NCBI GenBank assembly: GCA_963762825.1
Contig: CAVXLZ010000001.1
Span: 868,001-932,000 of the forward strand
Reading direction: 5' to 3'
Source of the DNA: Miltoncostaea sp963762825
GTDB taxonomy: Bacteria; Actinomycetota; Thermoleophilia; Miltoncostaeales; Miltoncostaeaceae
DNA length: 64,000 nt
Both the position numbers and the translations under genes were made by a program. The notes beneath the pieces are model-generated. The model did not search any database and was not told the DNA's origin. It saw only the letters and a program-made list of their open reading frames with translations. Positions 18,581 to 27,061 of this stretch are shown in pieces (position 1 is the first letter of the stretch; each line of letters starts with the position of its first letter).

Positions 18581-19484
18581 TCAGGAGGAGGCGAGGGCCC
18601 CCGCGATCCGCGCCGCGAGCCCCGCGTTGCGCAGAGCCAGATCGACGTTCACCCGCAGGCTCTCGCCCTCGGTGCGCTCGTGGAAGCGCCCGAGGATGAA
18701 CGGGGTCACGTCCTTGCCCGCCACACCGGCCGCATCGGCGGCCGCGAGGGCCTCGGCCAGAACGCGGTCGTGCAGGCCCGGGTCCATCTGCAGCTCGACG
18801 GGCAGCGGATTGGCCACGATCAGGGCCTGCGGCAGCCCGAGGGCGTCGCGCGCCCTCTGGATGGCGGCGACCCCCTCCACGCCGTCCTCGTACCACGGCA
18901 CCGAGTAGCCCGAATCCGACAGGTAGAAGCCCGCCAGCCGATCGGTTCCGAATCCCACGACGGGCACCGACAGCGTCTCGAGACGCTCCAGCGTCGCACC
19001 CACGTCGAGGATCGACTTCACGCCCGCACAGACCACGACGATCGGAGTCGAACGCCAGGCCGCCGAGGTCGGCCGACTCGTCGAAGGTGGTGGAGGCCTC
19101 GCGATGCACGCCGCCCAGTCCGCCGGTGGCGAACACGCGGATTCCGGCCCGTGCGGCGATGTAGGCGGTGCTGGCCACGGTGGTCGCCCCCGGCCGGCCG
19201 CTGGCGATGCCCGGGCCCAGGTCGCGCACGCTGAGCTTGTCCACGTCGAAGGTGGTCGCGATCTCCTCCAGGCTCTCCGGCTCCAGCCCGACCCGCACCC
19301 GCCGTCCGAGCACGGCGATCGTGGCCGGAACGGCGCCCTCGGCGCGCACGGCCTCCTCGATCTCCCGCGCCACGTCCAGGTTGTCCGGGCGCGGCAGGCC
19401 ATGGGCGATGATCGTCAACTCGAGGGCTACGACCGGCCGGCCGCTCGCCAGGGCGGCCGCCACCTCGTCGCGGACCACCATCAT
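18581..19484 (-). CDS. psuG: Pseudouridine-5'-phosphate glycosidase (one frameshift)
   Basis: About 300 residues of PsuG in two frames. The first part contains ALELTIIAHGLPRPDNLDVA, TIAVLGRRVRVGL, KLSVRDLGPGIASGRPGATT and ATGGLGGVHR. After a shift near 19040 it continues with VVVCAGVKSILDVGATLE, PVVGFGTDRLAGFYL, ANPLPVELQMD and DVTPFILGR to the stop. One extra T in GCG-TTCG-ACT accounts for the break, and the 904-nt span minus one base divides by three. It splits pseudouridine 5'-phosphate into uracil and ribose 5-phosphate. The ATG sits in TGATG after the ALDH16-like gene. Confidence 0.85.
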
Positions 19485-20323
19485 CAGATCCGCGCGGGGT
19501 GCCACACCGTGCGGATCTCGCAGAAGGCCATCGCGGTGCGGATGTCCTCGGCTCCGCCCGAGCGCACGGTGCGCTTCAGGTTCTCGGCCGCGCGCGCCTC
19601 GAGATCGGCCATCAGGGCGGCGGGCGCGCCACTCAGGTCGATCAGATCCACGTCGTCGTGGTCGGCGAGCCATGGCAGCAGCTGGGCGTGGTCACCCGTC
19701 AGCAGGTTCACGACGCCCGCGGGTACGTCGGAGGTGGCCATCACCTCTCCGAGGGTGCTGGTGGTGAGGGACGCCGCACCGCCCGCGAGGGCTACCACCG
19801 CATTGCCGGCCATGATGGCCGGACACACGAGGCCGACGACGCCGCGCAGTCCGGTTTCCGGGCAGGCCAGGGCGCACACCCCGACGGGAACCGTCGTCGA
19901 GAGGTTCAGGAACGGCCCCGCCACCGGATTGACGCCTCCCACGAGCTGGTCGAGCTTGTCGGCGAACCCCGCCCAGTAGACCGCCGCGTCGATGGCCCCC
20001 TCCACGTCCGCCCGGGCGGCGTCGGCCTCGACGCCGACGGCGCGCAGCTCCTCGGCGAGCTGGGCCGCGCGACCCTCGAGGACCTCGGCGATGCGGTAGA
20101 CGATCTGAGCCCGGTTGTAGGCGGTGCGGCCCTCCCAGGCGGCCTGTGCGCCCCGCGCGGCCCGCACCGCATCCCGGACGTCCTTGCGCGAGGCGCGGGC
20201 CACGTGGGCCAGGAGGGCGCCGTCCACCCCGGTCACCGGGGTGGTGCGCCCCGACTCCGATCGAGGGAAGGCACCGCCGATGAACAGCTTGTAGGTCTTG
20301 TGGACCTCGACGCGGTCGCTCAT
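19484..20323 (-). CDS. Aldehyde dehydrogenase-like protein lacking the catalytic domain (ALDH16 C-terminal-domain type)
   Basis: A 279-residue protein aligned with the N-terminal half of the ALDH fold: KLFIGGAFPRSESG, the helical DVRDAVRAARGAQAAWEG, and a Rossmann part with PVGVCALACPE and AIMAGNAVVALAGGAASLTT. It stops before the ALDH catalytic domain, so no catalytic cysteine is present. Its frame is intact and its ATG overlaps the stop of the full-length ALDH upstream. ALDH16 proteins carry a second, truncated ALDH-like domain of this sort fused after a normal one; here the two parts are separate genes of 500 and 279 residues. A structural or channel-forming partner is my inference. Confidence 0.75.
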   Translation of the reverse strand: MSDRVEVHKTYKLFIGGAFPRSESGRTTPVTGVDGALLAHVARASRKDVRDAVRAARGAQAAWEGRTAYNRAQIVYRIAEVLEGRAAQLAEELRAVGVEADAARADVEGAIDAAVYWAGFADKLDQLVGGVNPVAGPFLNLSTTVPVGVCALACPETGLRGVVGLVCPAIMAGNAVVALAGGAASLTTSTLGEVMATSDVPAGVVNLLTGDHAQLLPWLADHDDVDLIDLSGAPAALMADLEARAAENLKRTVRSGGAEDIRTAMAFCEIRTVWHPARI

Positions 20324-21822
20324 CGGGCCGCCGGCTCCAGCGTGAGGTACTCGGTGAGGCCCTGGCGGCCGCCCTCGCGCCCGAAGCCCGACTCGCGCAC
20401 GCCACCGAACGGACTGGAGGGATCGAACTGGTTGAAGCAGTTCGCCCAGACGACTCCCGCGCGCAGGCGCTGGGACATCCAGAGGATGCGCGAGCCCTTC
20501 TCGGTCCAGACCCCGGCGGAGAGGCCATAGCGGGTGGCGTTGGCCTTCGCCACGGCCTCTGCCTCGGTGCGGAAGGTCTGGACGGTGAGCACCGGCCCGA
20601 AGACCTCCTCGCGGGCGATCGCCTCCGAGCCACCCAGGCCGCTGACGATGGTGGGCGGGAAGAAGAGGCCGTGCTCGGGGACCGGCCGCTCCGGCTGATC
20701 GATGCGACACCCCTCGGCCGCGGCGCCGTCCACGAAGCCGCGGATCCGCTCGAGCTGGGCCGAGGAGTTGATGGCTCCGACATCGGTGTTCTTGTCGAGC
20801 GGATCGCCCACCCTGAGCAACTCGATGCGACGCGTCAGCCGGCCGAGGAGGTCGTCGGCCACGCCCTCCTGCACAAGGAGCCGCGAGCCGGCGCAGCACA
20901 CGTGCCCCTGATTGAAGAAGATCCCGTCCACGATCCCCTCCACCACCTGGTCGAGGGCGGCGTCGTCGAACACGACGTTCGCCCCCTTGCCGCCCAGCTC
21001 GAGCGTCAAACGGGTGTCGGTGCCGGCGAGGGCCCGGCGGATCGCCTTGCCGACGCCGGTCAACCCCGTGAAGGCCACCTTGTCGATGCCCGGGTGCGCG
21101 GCCAGGGCGGCGCCCGTGGGGCCTGCGCCCGTGATCACGTTGACGACCCCCGGCGGGATGCCGGCCTCGGCCACCAGCTCGGCCAGCAGCAGCGCGGTGA
21201 GCGGAGTCGTCTCGGCGGGCTTCAGCACCACGGTGTTGCCGCATGCGAGGGCCGGCGCGATCTTCCAGGAGGCCATCAGCAGCGGGAAGTTCCAGGGGAT
21301 GATCTGCCCCACCACGCCGAGTGGGCGCGCGGACATGCCCGGCACCGCGTACTCGAGCTTGTCGGCCCATCCGGCGTGGTGGAAGAGATGGGCGGCGGCG
21401 AGCGGGACGTCGATGTCGCGCGATTCGCGGATCGGCTTGCCGCCGTCGATCGACTCCAGCACGGCGAACTCGCGCGAGCGGTCCTGAAGAAGGCGGGCGA
21501 GGCGGAATACATACTTGGCGCGCGCCCTGCCGGGCAGGTCGCGCCACACGCCCTCGTAGGCGCGCCGCGCCGCGCCCACGGCATCGTCCACGTCGCCCGG
21601 TCCCGCTTCGGCGACCTCGGCAAGGCGGTCCCCGGTCGCCGGCTCGCTGGTGGCGAAGGTGCGGCCCTCGCGGGATTCGCGCTCGACCCCGTCGATCACC
21701 AGGCCGTAGCGGGAGCGGATCGACACCACGTCGCGCCCCTCGACCGACGGGACGTACTCGGAGAAGGTCCGGGCGAGGTCAGCGGTCTCGGCGCCGGCGT
21801 CGTGGCGGGGGGTCGTCGTCAT
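20320..21822 (-). CDS. Aldehyde dehydrogenase (full length, ALDH16 N-domain type)
   Basis: A 500-residue NAD(P)-dependent aldehyde dehydrogenase. Visible: PLGVVGQIIPWNFPLLMASW (cofactor and oxyanion Asn), VLKPAETTPLTALLLAEL, FTGLTGVGKAIRR, the catalytic Glu in LTLELGGKGANVVF, the catalytic Cys in NQGHVCCAGSRLL, and EVFGPVLTV. It lies immediately after deoC (TGATG overlap), so oxidation of the acetaldehyde released by DeoC to acetate is the likely role. The following gene encodes the truncated partner domain. An N-terminal extension of about 35 residues precedes the ALDH fold. Confidence 0.88.
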   Translation of the reverse strand: MTTTPRHDAGAETADLARTFSEYVPSVEGRDVVSIRSRYGLVIDGVERESREGRTFATSEPATGDRLAEVAEAGPGDVDDAVGAARRAYEGVWRDLPGRARAKYVFRLARLLQDRSREFAVLESIDGGKPIRESRDIDVPLAAAHLFHHAGWADKLEYAVPGMSARPLGVVGQIIPWNFPLLMASWKIAPALACGNTVVLKPAETTPLTALLLAELVAEAGIPPGVVNVITGAGPTGAALAAHPGIDKVAFTGLTGVGKAIRRALAGTDTRLTLELGGKGANVVFDDAALDQVVEGIVDGIFFNQGHVCCAGSRLLVQEGVADDLLGRLTRRIELLRVGDPLDKNTDVGAINSSAQLERIRGFVDGAAAEGCRIDQPERPVPEHGLFFPPTIVSGLGGSEAIAREEVFGPVLTVQTFRTEAEAVAKANATRYGLSAGVWTEKGSRILWMSQRLRAGVVWANCFNQFDPSSPFGGVRESGFGREGGRQGLTEYLTLEPAAR

Positions 21823-22766
21823 CAGTCCACCGGGAGGTCGTGGGTGCGGGCGTAGCGGCCCGTCCGGGCGAAGCGTCGCTGCAGCACGATGTCGTTGAGC
21901 AGCGTGGATGCCCCGATGCGGAAGCGATCAGGCGTCAGCCATTCGGGGCCGAGCGTCTCCGACACGAGGGCCAGGTAGCCGAGCGCCTGCTTGGAGGTGC
22001 GTATCCCCCCGGCGAGCTTCAGCCCGACCTCGCGACCGGTCTGGTCGGCGAAGTCGCGGATGGCCTCGGCCATGCAGAGCGCCACGGGAGGCGTGGCGCC
22101 GACCGGGAGCTTGCCGGTGGAGGTCTTGATCACGTCGCTGCCCGCGGCCATCGCCACCGTCGATGCCAGTCGCACCATCTCGTAGGAGCCGAGCTCGCCC
22201 GTCTCGAGGATCGTCTTGAGGTGGGCATGTCCGCAGGCCTCCTTCGATGCGGCCACCTCGTCGTGGACCACGTCGAGGCGGCCCGCGAGCAGGGCTCCGC
22301 GGTTCAGCACGATGTCGATCTCATCGGCACCGTCCTCGACGGCCCGGCGGATCTCGTCGAGGCGCTCGTGCAGATGGCTCTGCCCCGATGGGAAGGCTCC
22401 TGCGACCGAGGCCACCTTCACCGGTGCCGACCCGAGAGCCTCGCGGGCGACGGCCACGCGGGCGCCGTAGACGCACACCGCCGCGACGGGAGCCATCGCG
22501 GGGTCCTCCGGATCGGGATGGAGGGCCCGGGCGCAGAGGGCGCGCACCTTGCCGGGTGTGTCGGCGCCCTCCAGGGTGGTGAGATCGATGCACCGCGCCG
22601 CGAGCTCGAGGCCCGCCGCCTTGCTCTCGCGCTTGATCGAGCGCGCGGCCAGGCGCGCCGCCCGCCGCTCGAGCGCGTAGCCGTCAACCGACGCCGACCG
22701 GACCGGATGGCCGACCAGCGTGCCCGACAGGGTGGGACCGCGAGGATCGCGACCGAGGGTGATCAC
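21822..22766 (-). CDS. deoC: Deoxyribose-phosphate aldolase
   Basis: A 314-residue class I aldolase of the longer, eukaryote-like DERA type. Key segments: DEIDIVLNRGALLAG (catalytic Asp), HLKTILETGEL, VIKTSTGKLPVGAT with the Schiff-base lysine, and GLKLAGGIRTSKQAL with the second lysine. It cleaves 2-deoxyribose 5-phosphate into glyceraldehyde 3-phosphate and acetaldehyde. It sits between the phosphopentomutase-like gene and the aldehyde dehydrogenase, in pathway order. GTG 22766 is the best start codon (an AGGGGG stretch abuts it), but the true start is uncertain by a few residues. Confidence 0.92.
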   Translation of the reverse strand: MITLGRDPRGPTLSGTLVGHPVRSASVDGYALERRAARLAARSIKRESKAAGLELAARCIDLTTLEGADTPGKVRALCARALHPDPEDPAMAPVAAVCVYGARVAVAREALGSAPVKVASVAGAFPSGQSHLHERLDEIRRAVEDGADEIDIVLNRGALLAGRLDVVHDEVAASKEACGHAHLKTILETGELGSYEMVRLASTVAMAAGSDVIKTSTGKLPVGATPPVALCMAEAIRDFADQTGREVGLKLAGGIRTSKQALGYLALVSETLGPEWLTPDRFRIGASTLLNDIVLQRRFARTGRYARTHDLPVD

Positions 22767-22797
22767 CCCCTGATCTTGGCACGCCGGGGGGCTCGCG

Positions 22798-24462
22798 TCA
22801 GGAGAGGAGCAGCGCGGTGAGCCCCTGTCGCACGTCCGCCAGCCGCGCCCGCGCCCGCGCCCGGGCGCCCGCAAGGTCCGAGTCGGCGACCACCTCGACC
22901 GCCTCGCAGTAGCACTTCAGCTTCGGCTCGGTCCCGCTCGGGCGCACCACGACGCGCACCCCGGAGGCGAGGGCGATCCTGAGGACGTCCGGCGCGAGGG
23001 CCTGGACGCCCGTCGTTGCGAGGCCGCCGATGTGCGGGGGAGGGCCGGCGCTCAGGCGCTCCACCAGGGCCGCGCGCCGCTCCGCTCCCCCCGGGGCCTC
23101 GTCGCGCAGAGAGAAGTTGTCGGTGACATGAGCCCCGTGGGTCAGGTGCAGCCGGTCGAGCTCGTCGAGCAGCGTGCGCCCCGCAGCGCGCGCCGCGGAG
23201 GCCATCGCCGCGACCGCGACGGACGCGGAGAGGCCATCCTTGTCGCGCACCTCGGGCCCGATCGCGTAGCCGATCGCCTCCTCGTAGGCGAGCACCTGGA
23301 CGCTCCCGGGGATCTCGAGCGCCGGTCGACAGAGCCACTTGAAGCCCGTGAGAGTCTCCACGTGGCGGGCCCCGTGGGCTTCGGCCACCCGGGCGAGGAG
23401 AGACGACGAGACCACGCTCGACACCACCAGGCGATTCGCCCCGGCTGTCACGGAGCCGAGGAGCCAGTCGCCGAGCAGGGCGCCGACGTCGTCGCCGGTC
23501 AATTGGACCTCGTGCCGGTGTCCAATTGGCACCAAGACCGCGACGCGGTCCGCGTCGGGGTCGACCGCCAAGCCGAGATCGGCCTCCACGGCGCGCATTC
23601 TGGCGGCGAGGAGATCGGTCGCGCCAGGCTCCTCGGGGTTCGGGAAGGCAACCGTGGGGAAGTCGGGGTCCGGTTCCTCCTGCTCCGGCACGGGATGGAC
23701 ATCCAGGTGGCCGGCGGCCGCGAGGAGCTCGGCGAGCAGCGCACCCCCCACGCCGTGCATCGCGCTGGTCGCGATCCGGATCGGGGCGGTCGGGGCCGGC
23801 ACCCGGGCAAGGGTTCGGGCGCGGTAGGCCTCGCCCACGCCGGCAGGCAGCGGATCGACCGAGGCCGGCGCCGGTGAGCGGGGGGTCAGCAGACCGTCGG
23901 CCACCACGGCGTCGATCGCCGCCGCGACACGGCCATCTACCGGCGGGACGATCTGAGCGCCATCGCCCATGTAGAGCTTCAGGCCGTTGTCCGCAGGGGG
24001 ATTGTGGCTCGCCGTCACCACGATCCCCGCCGCGCAGCCAAGGTGCCGGATCGCGAACACCCCGACCGGCGTCGGCGTCGGCTCACCCGCCAGCAGCACC
24101 CGGATACCGTGGGCGTCCAGCACCTCGGCGCAGTCGGCGGCGAAGCGCGCCGAGCGGTGGCGCGCATCGTGGGCGACCACCACCCCTCGCGCGCCCGCGC
24201 CCTCGACCTCGGCCACGAGGTACCGGGCGATCCCCGCGGCCGACTGGCGCACGACCAGGCGATTCATGCCCATCGGGCCGGCGGACATCCTGCCCCGCAG
24301 ACCCGCGGTGCCGAAGGCCAGGCGGCCACCGAACCGCTCTGCGAGGACGGCTCCATCGTCGCTGGCCAGCAGGGCGGCCAGCTCCTGCCGGGTCTCGGGG
24401 TCGGGGTCGTCCTCGATCCAGGCCTCGACGCGGCGCCGCAGCGCGGGCCCGACGGCCGCCAT
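22798..24462 (-). CDS. Phosphohexomutase-family protein, probable phosphopentomutase
   Basis: A 554-residue alpha-D-phosphohexomutase of the PGM2-like type. Motifs in order: FGTAGLRGRMSAGPMGMN, the phosphoserine loop VVTASHNPPADNGLKLY, the metal loop DPDADRVAVLVP, the sugar loop TGFKWLCRP with EEAIGYA, and the phosphate-binding RPSGTEPKLKCY. PGM2-type enzymes interconvert pentose or hexose 1- and 5/6-phosphates. Between purine nucleoside phosphorylase and DeoC the expected step is (deoxy)ribose-1-phosphate to 5-phosphate. The ATG overlaps the punA stop (TGATG). Confidence 0.87.
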   Translation of the reverse strand: MAAVGPALRRRVEAWIEDDPDPETRQELAALLASDDGAVLAERFGGRLAFGTAGLRGRMSAGPMGMNRLVVRQSAAGIARYLVAEVEGAGARGVVVAHDARHRSARFAADCAEVLDAHGIRVLLAGEPTPTPVGVFAIRHLGCAAGIVVTASHNPPADNGLKLYMGDGAQIVPPVDGRVAAAIDAVVADGLLTPRSPAPASVDPLPAGVGEAYRARTLARVPAPTAPIRIATSAMHGVGGALLAELLAAAGHLDVHPVPEQEEPDPDFPTVAFPNPEEPGATDLLAARMRAVEADLGLAVDPDADRVAVLVPIGHRHEVQLTGDDVGALLGDWLLGSVTAGANRLVVSSVVSSSLLARVAEAHGARHVETLTGFKWLCRPALEIPGSVQVLAYEEAIGYAIGPEVRDKDGLSASVAVAAMASAARAAGRTLLDELDRLHLTHGAHVTDNFSLRDEAPGGAERRAALVERLSAGPPPHIGGLATTGVQALAPDVLRIALASGVRVVVRPSGTEPKLKCYCEAVEVVADSDLAGARARARARLADVRQGLTALLLS

Positions 24463-25277
24463 CAGGCGGCGGCGGTCACCGCGCGCAGGAGCTCGGCGAG
24501 ACGGCCCGCCGAGGCCTTTCCTGCGGCGAGGACCTCGCGGTGGTCGAGCGCCGAGGGTGACAACCCCGCGGCGAGATTGGTCACGAGCGACACGCCGAAC
24601 ACCTCAGCTCCGAGGTGACGGGCCGCGATCGCCTCGAGCACGGTGGACATCCCCACCAGATCGGCCCCCATGCCCCGCAGCATGCGGATCTCGGCCGGCG
24701 TCTCATACGCCCCTCCGAGCAGCCCGGCGTAGACGCCTTCGGCGATCCCCGGGGCCGCGGCGGCGGCGGCGGCGCGCAGCCTCTGGCTGTAGAGACCGGT
24801 GAGGTCGCAGAAGCGCGCCGGGAAGCCCTCAGGTGGGTCCGGGCCGCCCATCGGAGTGACGCCGGTGAGGTTGAGCTGATCGCGGATCAGCACTGGTTCG
24901 CCGACCGGGTTGTCGGGATCGAGCGAGCCGCACGCGTTGGTCAGCATCACCACACCGCATCCGGCGAGGACGGCGGCGCGTACGCCGTGAACGACGGCCT
25001 CCACCCGGTGGCCCTCGTAGAGATGCGAGCGCCCGGCCAGCACCAGAAGAGGCACCCCGGAGACGTCCACCGAGTGCGCCATGCCGCTGTGGCCGAGAAC
25101 CGCGGGCTGCGGGAAGCCGGGGAGCTCCGGCATGGCGACGCTTGCGCGCACCTCCCCCATAGCCTCCACCACCTCGGCCCATCCCGATCCGAGGATCAGT
25201 ACCGCCACGTGCACGCCGAGCCGCTCGCGGATCGCGAGCCCGGCGGAGCGCGCCCGGATGTAGGGATCGGCCTCCAC
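24462..25277 (-). CDS. punA: Purine nucleoside phosphorylase
   Basis: A trimeric-type PNP of about 271 residues. Motifs: VLILGSGWAE, VLAGRSHLYEGH (phosphate His), VMLTNACGSLDP, GLLGGAYETPAEIRMLR with GADLVGMSTVLEAIAARHLG, and VSLVTNLAAG. It phosphorolyses inosine, guanosine and deoxy forms to base plus sugar-1-phosphate. It heads the punA-pgm-deoC-ALDH-ALDH-psuG-psuK operon. GTG 25277 was chosen because GATAGT lies six nucleotides upstream, matching the leaderless layout, and the fold starts at DPYIRARSAG. An upstream ATG at 25313 is possible but would add an unusual tail. Confidence 0.9.
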   Translation of the reverse strand: MEADPYIRARSAGLAIRERLGVHVAVLILGSGWAEVVEAMGEVRASVAMPELPGFPQPAVLGHSGMAHSVDVSGVPLLVLAGRSHLYEGHRVEAVVHGVRAAVLAGCGVVMLTNACGSLDPDNPVGEPVLIRDQLNLTGVTPMGGPDPPEGFPARFCDLTGLYSQRLRAAAAAAAPGIAEGVYAGLLGGAYETPAEIRMLRGMGADLVGMSTVLEAIAARHLGAEVFGVSLVTNLAAGLSPSALDHREVLAAGKASAGRLAELLRAVTAAA

Positions 25278-25283
25278 CCCGGC

Positions 25284-25289
25284 ACTATC
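25284..25289 (-). promoter_or_regulatory. -10 hexamer of the punA operon
   Basis: GATAGT on the minus strand lies exactly six nucleotides before the GTG of punA, with no Shine-Dalgarno between them. The spacing equals that before uvrA, uvrB and add, suggesting transcription starts at the GTG. No good -35 is visible. Confidence 0.45.
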
Positions 25290-25387
25290 GCATTCCGCGC
25301 CGGATGGAGGCATCGCCGCAGCGGCGAGGGGCGCGATCCAGATGCCCCCGCCGAGCGCTTCAGGGAGACCCGGTGGGGCTGCCGACG

Positions 25388-25413
25388 CGAAAACGCGGCG
25401 GGGACGCCGCCGC
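25388..25413 (-). terminator. Rho-independent terminator after the Rrf2 gene
   Basis: On the minus strand a perfect 7-bp stem (GCGGCGG / CCGCCGC, 25395-25413) with a 5-nt loop is followed by GTTTTC. It lies about 57 nt after the Rrf2 stop codon. The rest of the gap 25290-25469 shows no gene. Confidence 0.7.
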
Positions 25414-25469
25414 ACCGTCCGCCCCCCGGTTCATCGGCCGGCCCGCCCCGGAGGGAGCTGAGCGGAGGC

Positions 25470-25889
25470 TCAGATGTGGAACATGGGCGCACTCCGAAGA
25501 CGCGCCTCGCGCTCCTGCATGTCGGCGATCGTGAGGCCCGCCAGCAGCTCCGCGAGATTCGCCCGCGCCTCGGTCCAGACCGTCTCGGTACCGTGGTCCT
25601 CGGTGTGCCCCCCGCCGGGGGGCGACAGCCGTCCGTCCACCGCCTCCACCACTTCGAGGACGCTCACCTCGGCCGGCAGCCTGCGGAAGGAGTATCCGCC
25701 CTTCACGCCCCGCTGGCTCTGGAGGATCCCTGCGCGACGCAGTCCGGCGAAGACCTGCTCGAGGAAGTGCAGCGGGATGCTGCGGGCCTCGGCGACCTCG
25801 AGGATCGGAACCGGCCCGCACGACCCGCGCTGCGCGAGTTCGGTCAGGGCGAGGACGGCGGACCGGCTCTTCTCGGTGATCGTGATCAG
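25470..25889 (-). CDS. Rrf2-family transcriptional regulator
   Basis: A winged-helix regulator of about 139 residues. It reads SRSAVLALTELAQ, LEVAEARSIPLHFLEQVFAGL (recognition helix region), AGILQSQRGVKGGYSFRR (wing) and EVSVLEVVEAVDG, the normal Rrf2 order, with C-terminus RLRSAPMFHI. No ATG, GTG or TTG exists at the expected N-terminus; a CTG at 25889 with GGGAG six nucleotides upstream (or ATT at 25895) must start it, since the next GTG would delete the helix-turn-helix. Only one cysteine is seen in the DNA-binding part and no CX5-7C cluster, so it is probably not an FeS IscR type. Confidence 0.78.
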   Translation of the reverse strand: MITITEKSRSAVLALTELAQRGSCGPVPILEVAEARSIPLHFLEQVFAGLRRAGILQSQRGVKGGYSFRRLPAEVSVLEVVEAVDGRLSPPGGGHTEDHGTETVWTEARANLAELLAGLTIADMQEREARLRSAPMFHI

Positions 25890-25895
25890 CGGAAT

Positions 25896-25928
25896 CTCCC
25901 GTAAAACCTTGCCGTGTTCGGGAGTTTA
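25896..25928 (-). promoter_or_regulatory. Rrf2 promoter with inverted repeat
   Basis: Just before the Rrf2 start is an inverted repeat CTCCCG (25919-25924 read on the minus strand) and CGGGAG (25896-25901) separated by 17 nt. A TAAACT -10-like hexamer (25923-25928) overlaps the distal arm and the GGGAG ribosome-binding site overlaps the proximal arm. This layout would suit autoregulation, but the repeat is short. Confidence 0.35.
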
Positions 25929-25951
25929 GCCGAGTCGCCGGCGGATGGCGC

Positions 25952-26398
25952 TCAGTCCTCCACCAGCAGCAGGTTGGTGTAGCCCTCGCGCGTGATCGTG
26001 GGCATGTGGGTCCGCCCGCTCTTGGCACGCAGGACATAGACCCGCTCGATGCTGTCGATCCAGGAATCCAGGTCGCCGACCATGAGCTCGTAGACGCACT
26101 GTGCGGTATGGATCAGCATCCGCGGTCGGCGGCCCCCGGTCGGGATGCCCGTCGGCGACACCGGGAAGCGCTCGATCTCGGTGATCTGATCGAGGTCGAT
26201 CCCGCGCCGCTTGGCACGCAGCAGGGTGTCGAGCAGCGTCGGCACGAAGACCAGGCGGTCGTGGGTGATGATCAGGTCGCCGTGACGCGAGAGCCAGCCG
26301 TTCTGCAGATCGGCGCCGCCGCGCTTGAGGATCTCCTCGTCGGGCCCGGGCCTATCGGCGTGAGGGCCTCTCGGGAGCCGTCGGCTGGGATCACCCAT
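25952..26398 (-). CDS. GRAM-domain-like protein of unknown function
   Basis: A 148-residue protein. After a polar N-terminus (DPSRRLPRGPHADRPGPDEE) it has a compact beta-rich core: NGWLSRHGDLIITHDRLVFV, DLDQITEIERFP and RPRMLIHTAQCVYELMVG, resembling the PH-like GRAM fold of bacterial proteins, followed by helix DSWIDSIERVYV. No catalytic residues or membrane segments are visible. GRAM-like domains usually mediate lipid or protein contacts; the role here is unknown. It lies between the Rrf2 gene and a divergent ORF, with no operon partner. Confidence 0.6.
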   Translation of the reverse strand: MGDPSRRLPRGPHADRPGPDEEILKRGGADLQNGWLSRHGDLIITHDRLVFVPTLLDTLLRAKRRGIDLDQITEIERFPVSPTGIPTGGRRPRMLIHTAQCVYELMVGDLDSWIDSIERVYVLRAKSGRTHMPTITREGYTNLLLVED

Positions 26399-26558
26399 CG
26401 CCGCACATCGCAGGCCGCGGGAATCGCTGTCGCGTGATCATGTCTGGGCCATTCCTCGAGGGATCCGGATCGCCCGACAGTCTATCCGCGCGGCGACGCG
26501 GCCATTCCGTCCGACGCCGACGCTAGCTTCAACAGGCAGCCACCTTTTCGCAATCGGG

Positions 26559-26999
26559 GTTCCCACGGACACCTACGACGCCTGGCTCGCAGACTTCCGC
26601 CACCGCCTCGCCCAGCACGACCTGGGTGTCGCGGCACTGGCCCGCGACCTCGCCTCACGCACTCCGTGGACGATCCGCGCAGTCGGAAGCGAGGACTTCC
26701 CGATCCCCCCACCGGCCGTGGGCCAGCCGCCGGACGTGCTCTGCGACCGGGGGCACCAAGCACGACCGCTCTGCTTCGAGGTCGAGCTCCCCGAGACCCT
26801 GGTCCGACGTACCACGGTCGCCCGCCTGCGGGCGATGACGCTGACGGGCCTCGAGCCGAGGATCGTCCTCGTCGGAGCCCCCTCAGGCCACGAGCGTCAG
26901 ATCGCCGAGGCGCGCCGCATGCTGCGGAGCGCCGGCCTCGCCCTCGCGGTCGCGGCCATCGCGCCCGAGGAGGAGACCATCACGGGGGCCGACTGGTAA
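26559..26999 (+). CDS. Unknown protein, possible PD-(D/E)XK-fold remnant; start unresolved
   Basis: An open frame of about 147 codons with high GC at third positions and sensible protein texture. The N-terminal helix (YDAWLADFRHRLAQHDLGVA) is followed by QPPDVLCDRGHQARPLCFEV, ELPETLVRRTTVARLRAM, PRIVLVGAP and a C-terminal helix ending TITGADW. The PD...EVE spacing with following strand and helix resembles restriction-endonuclease-like folds, but the usual lysine is absent. I do not recognise a family. No ATG, GTG or TTG precedes the N-terminal helix in frame; the coordinate given begins at GTT after the last plausible upstream codon. The first standard start is GTG 26718. Confidence 0.45.
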   Translation, partial: VPTDTYDAWLADFRHRLAQHDLGVAALARDLASRTPWTIRAVGSEDFPIPPPAVGQPPDVLCDRGHQARPLCFEVELPETLVRRTTVARLRAMTLTGLEPRIVLVGAPSGHERQIAEARRMLRSAGLALAVAAIAPEEETITGADW

Positions 27000-27061
27000 G
27001 GGGTCCGACCGGAACCGCGGCTGTCCTTCCCCCTTCGGTCGCGGCAATCCTCCCCCAAACA

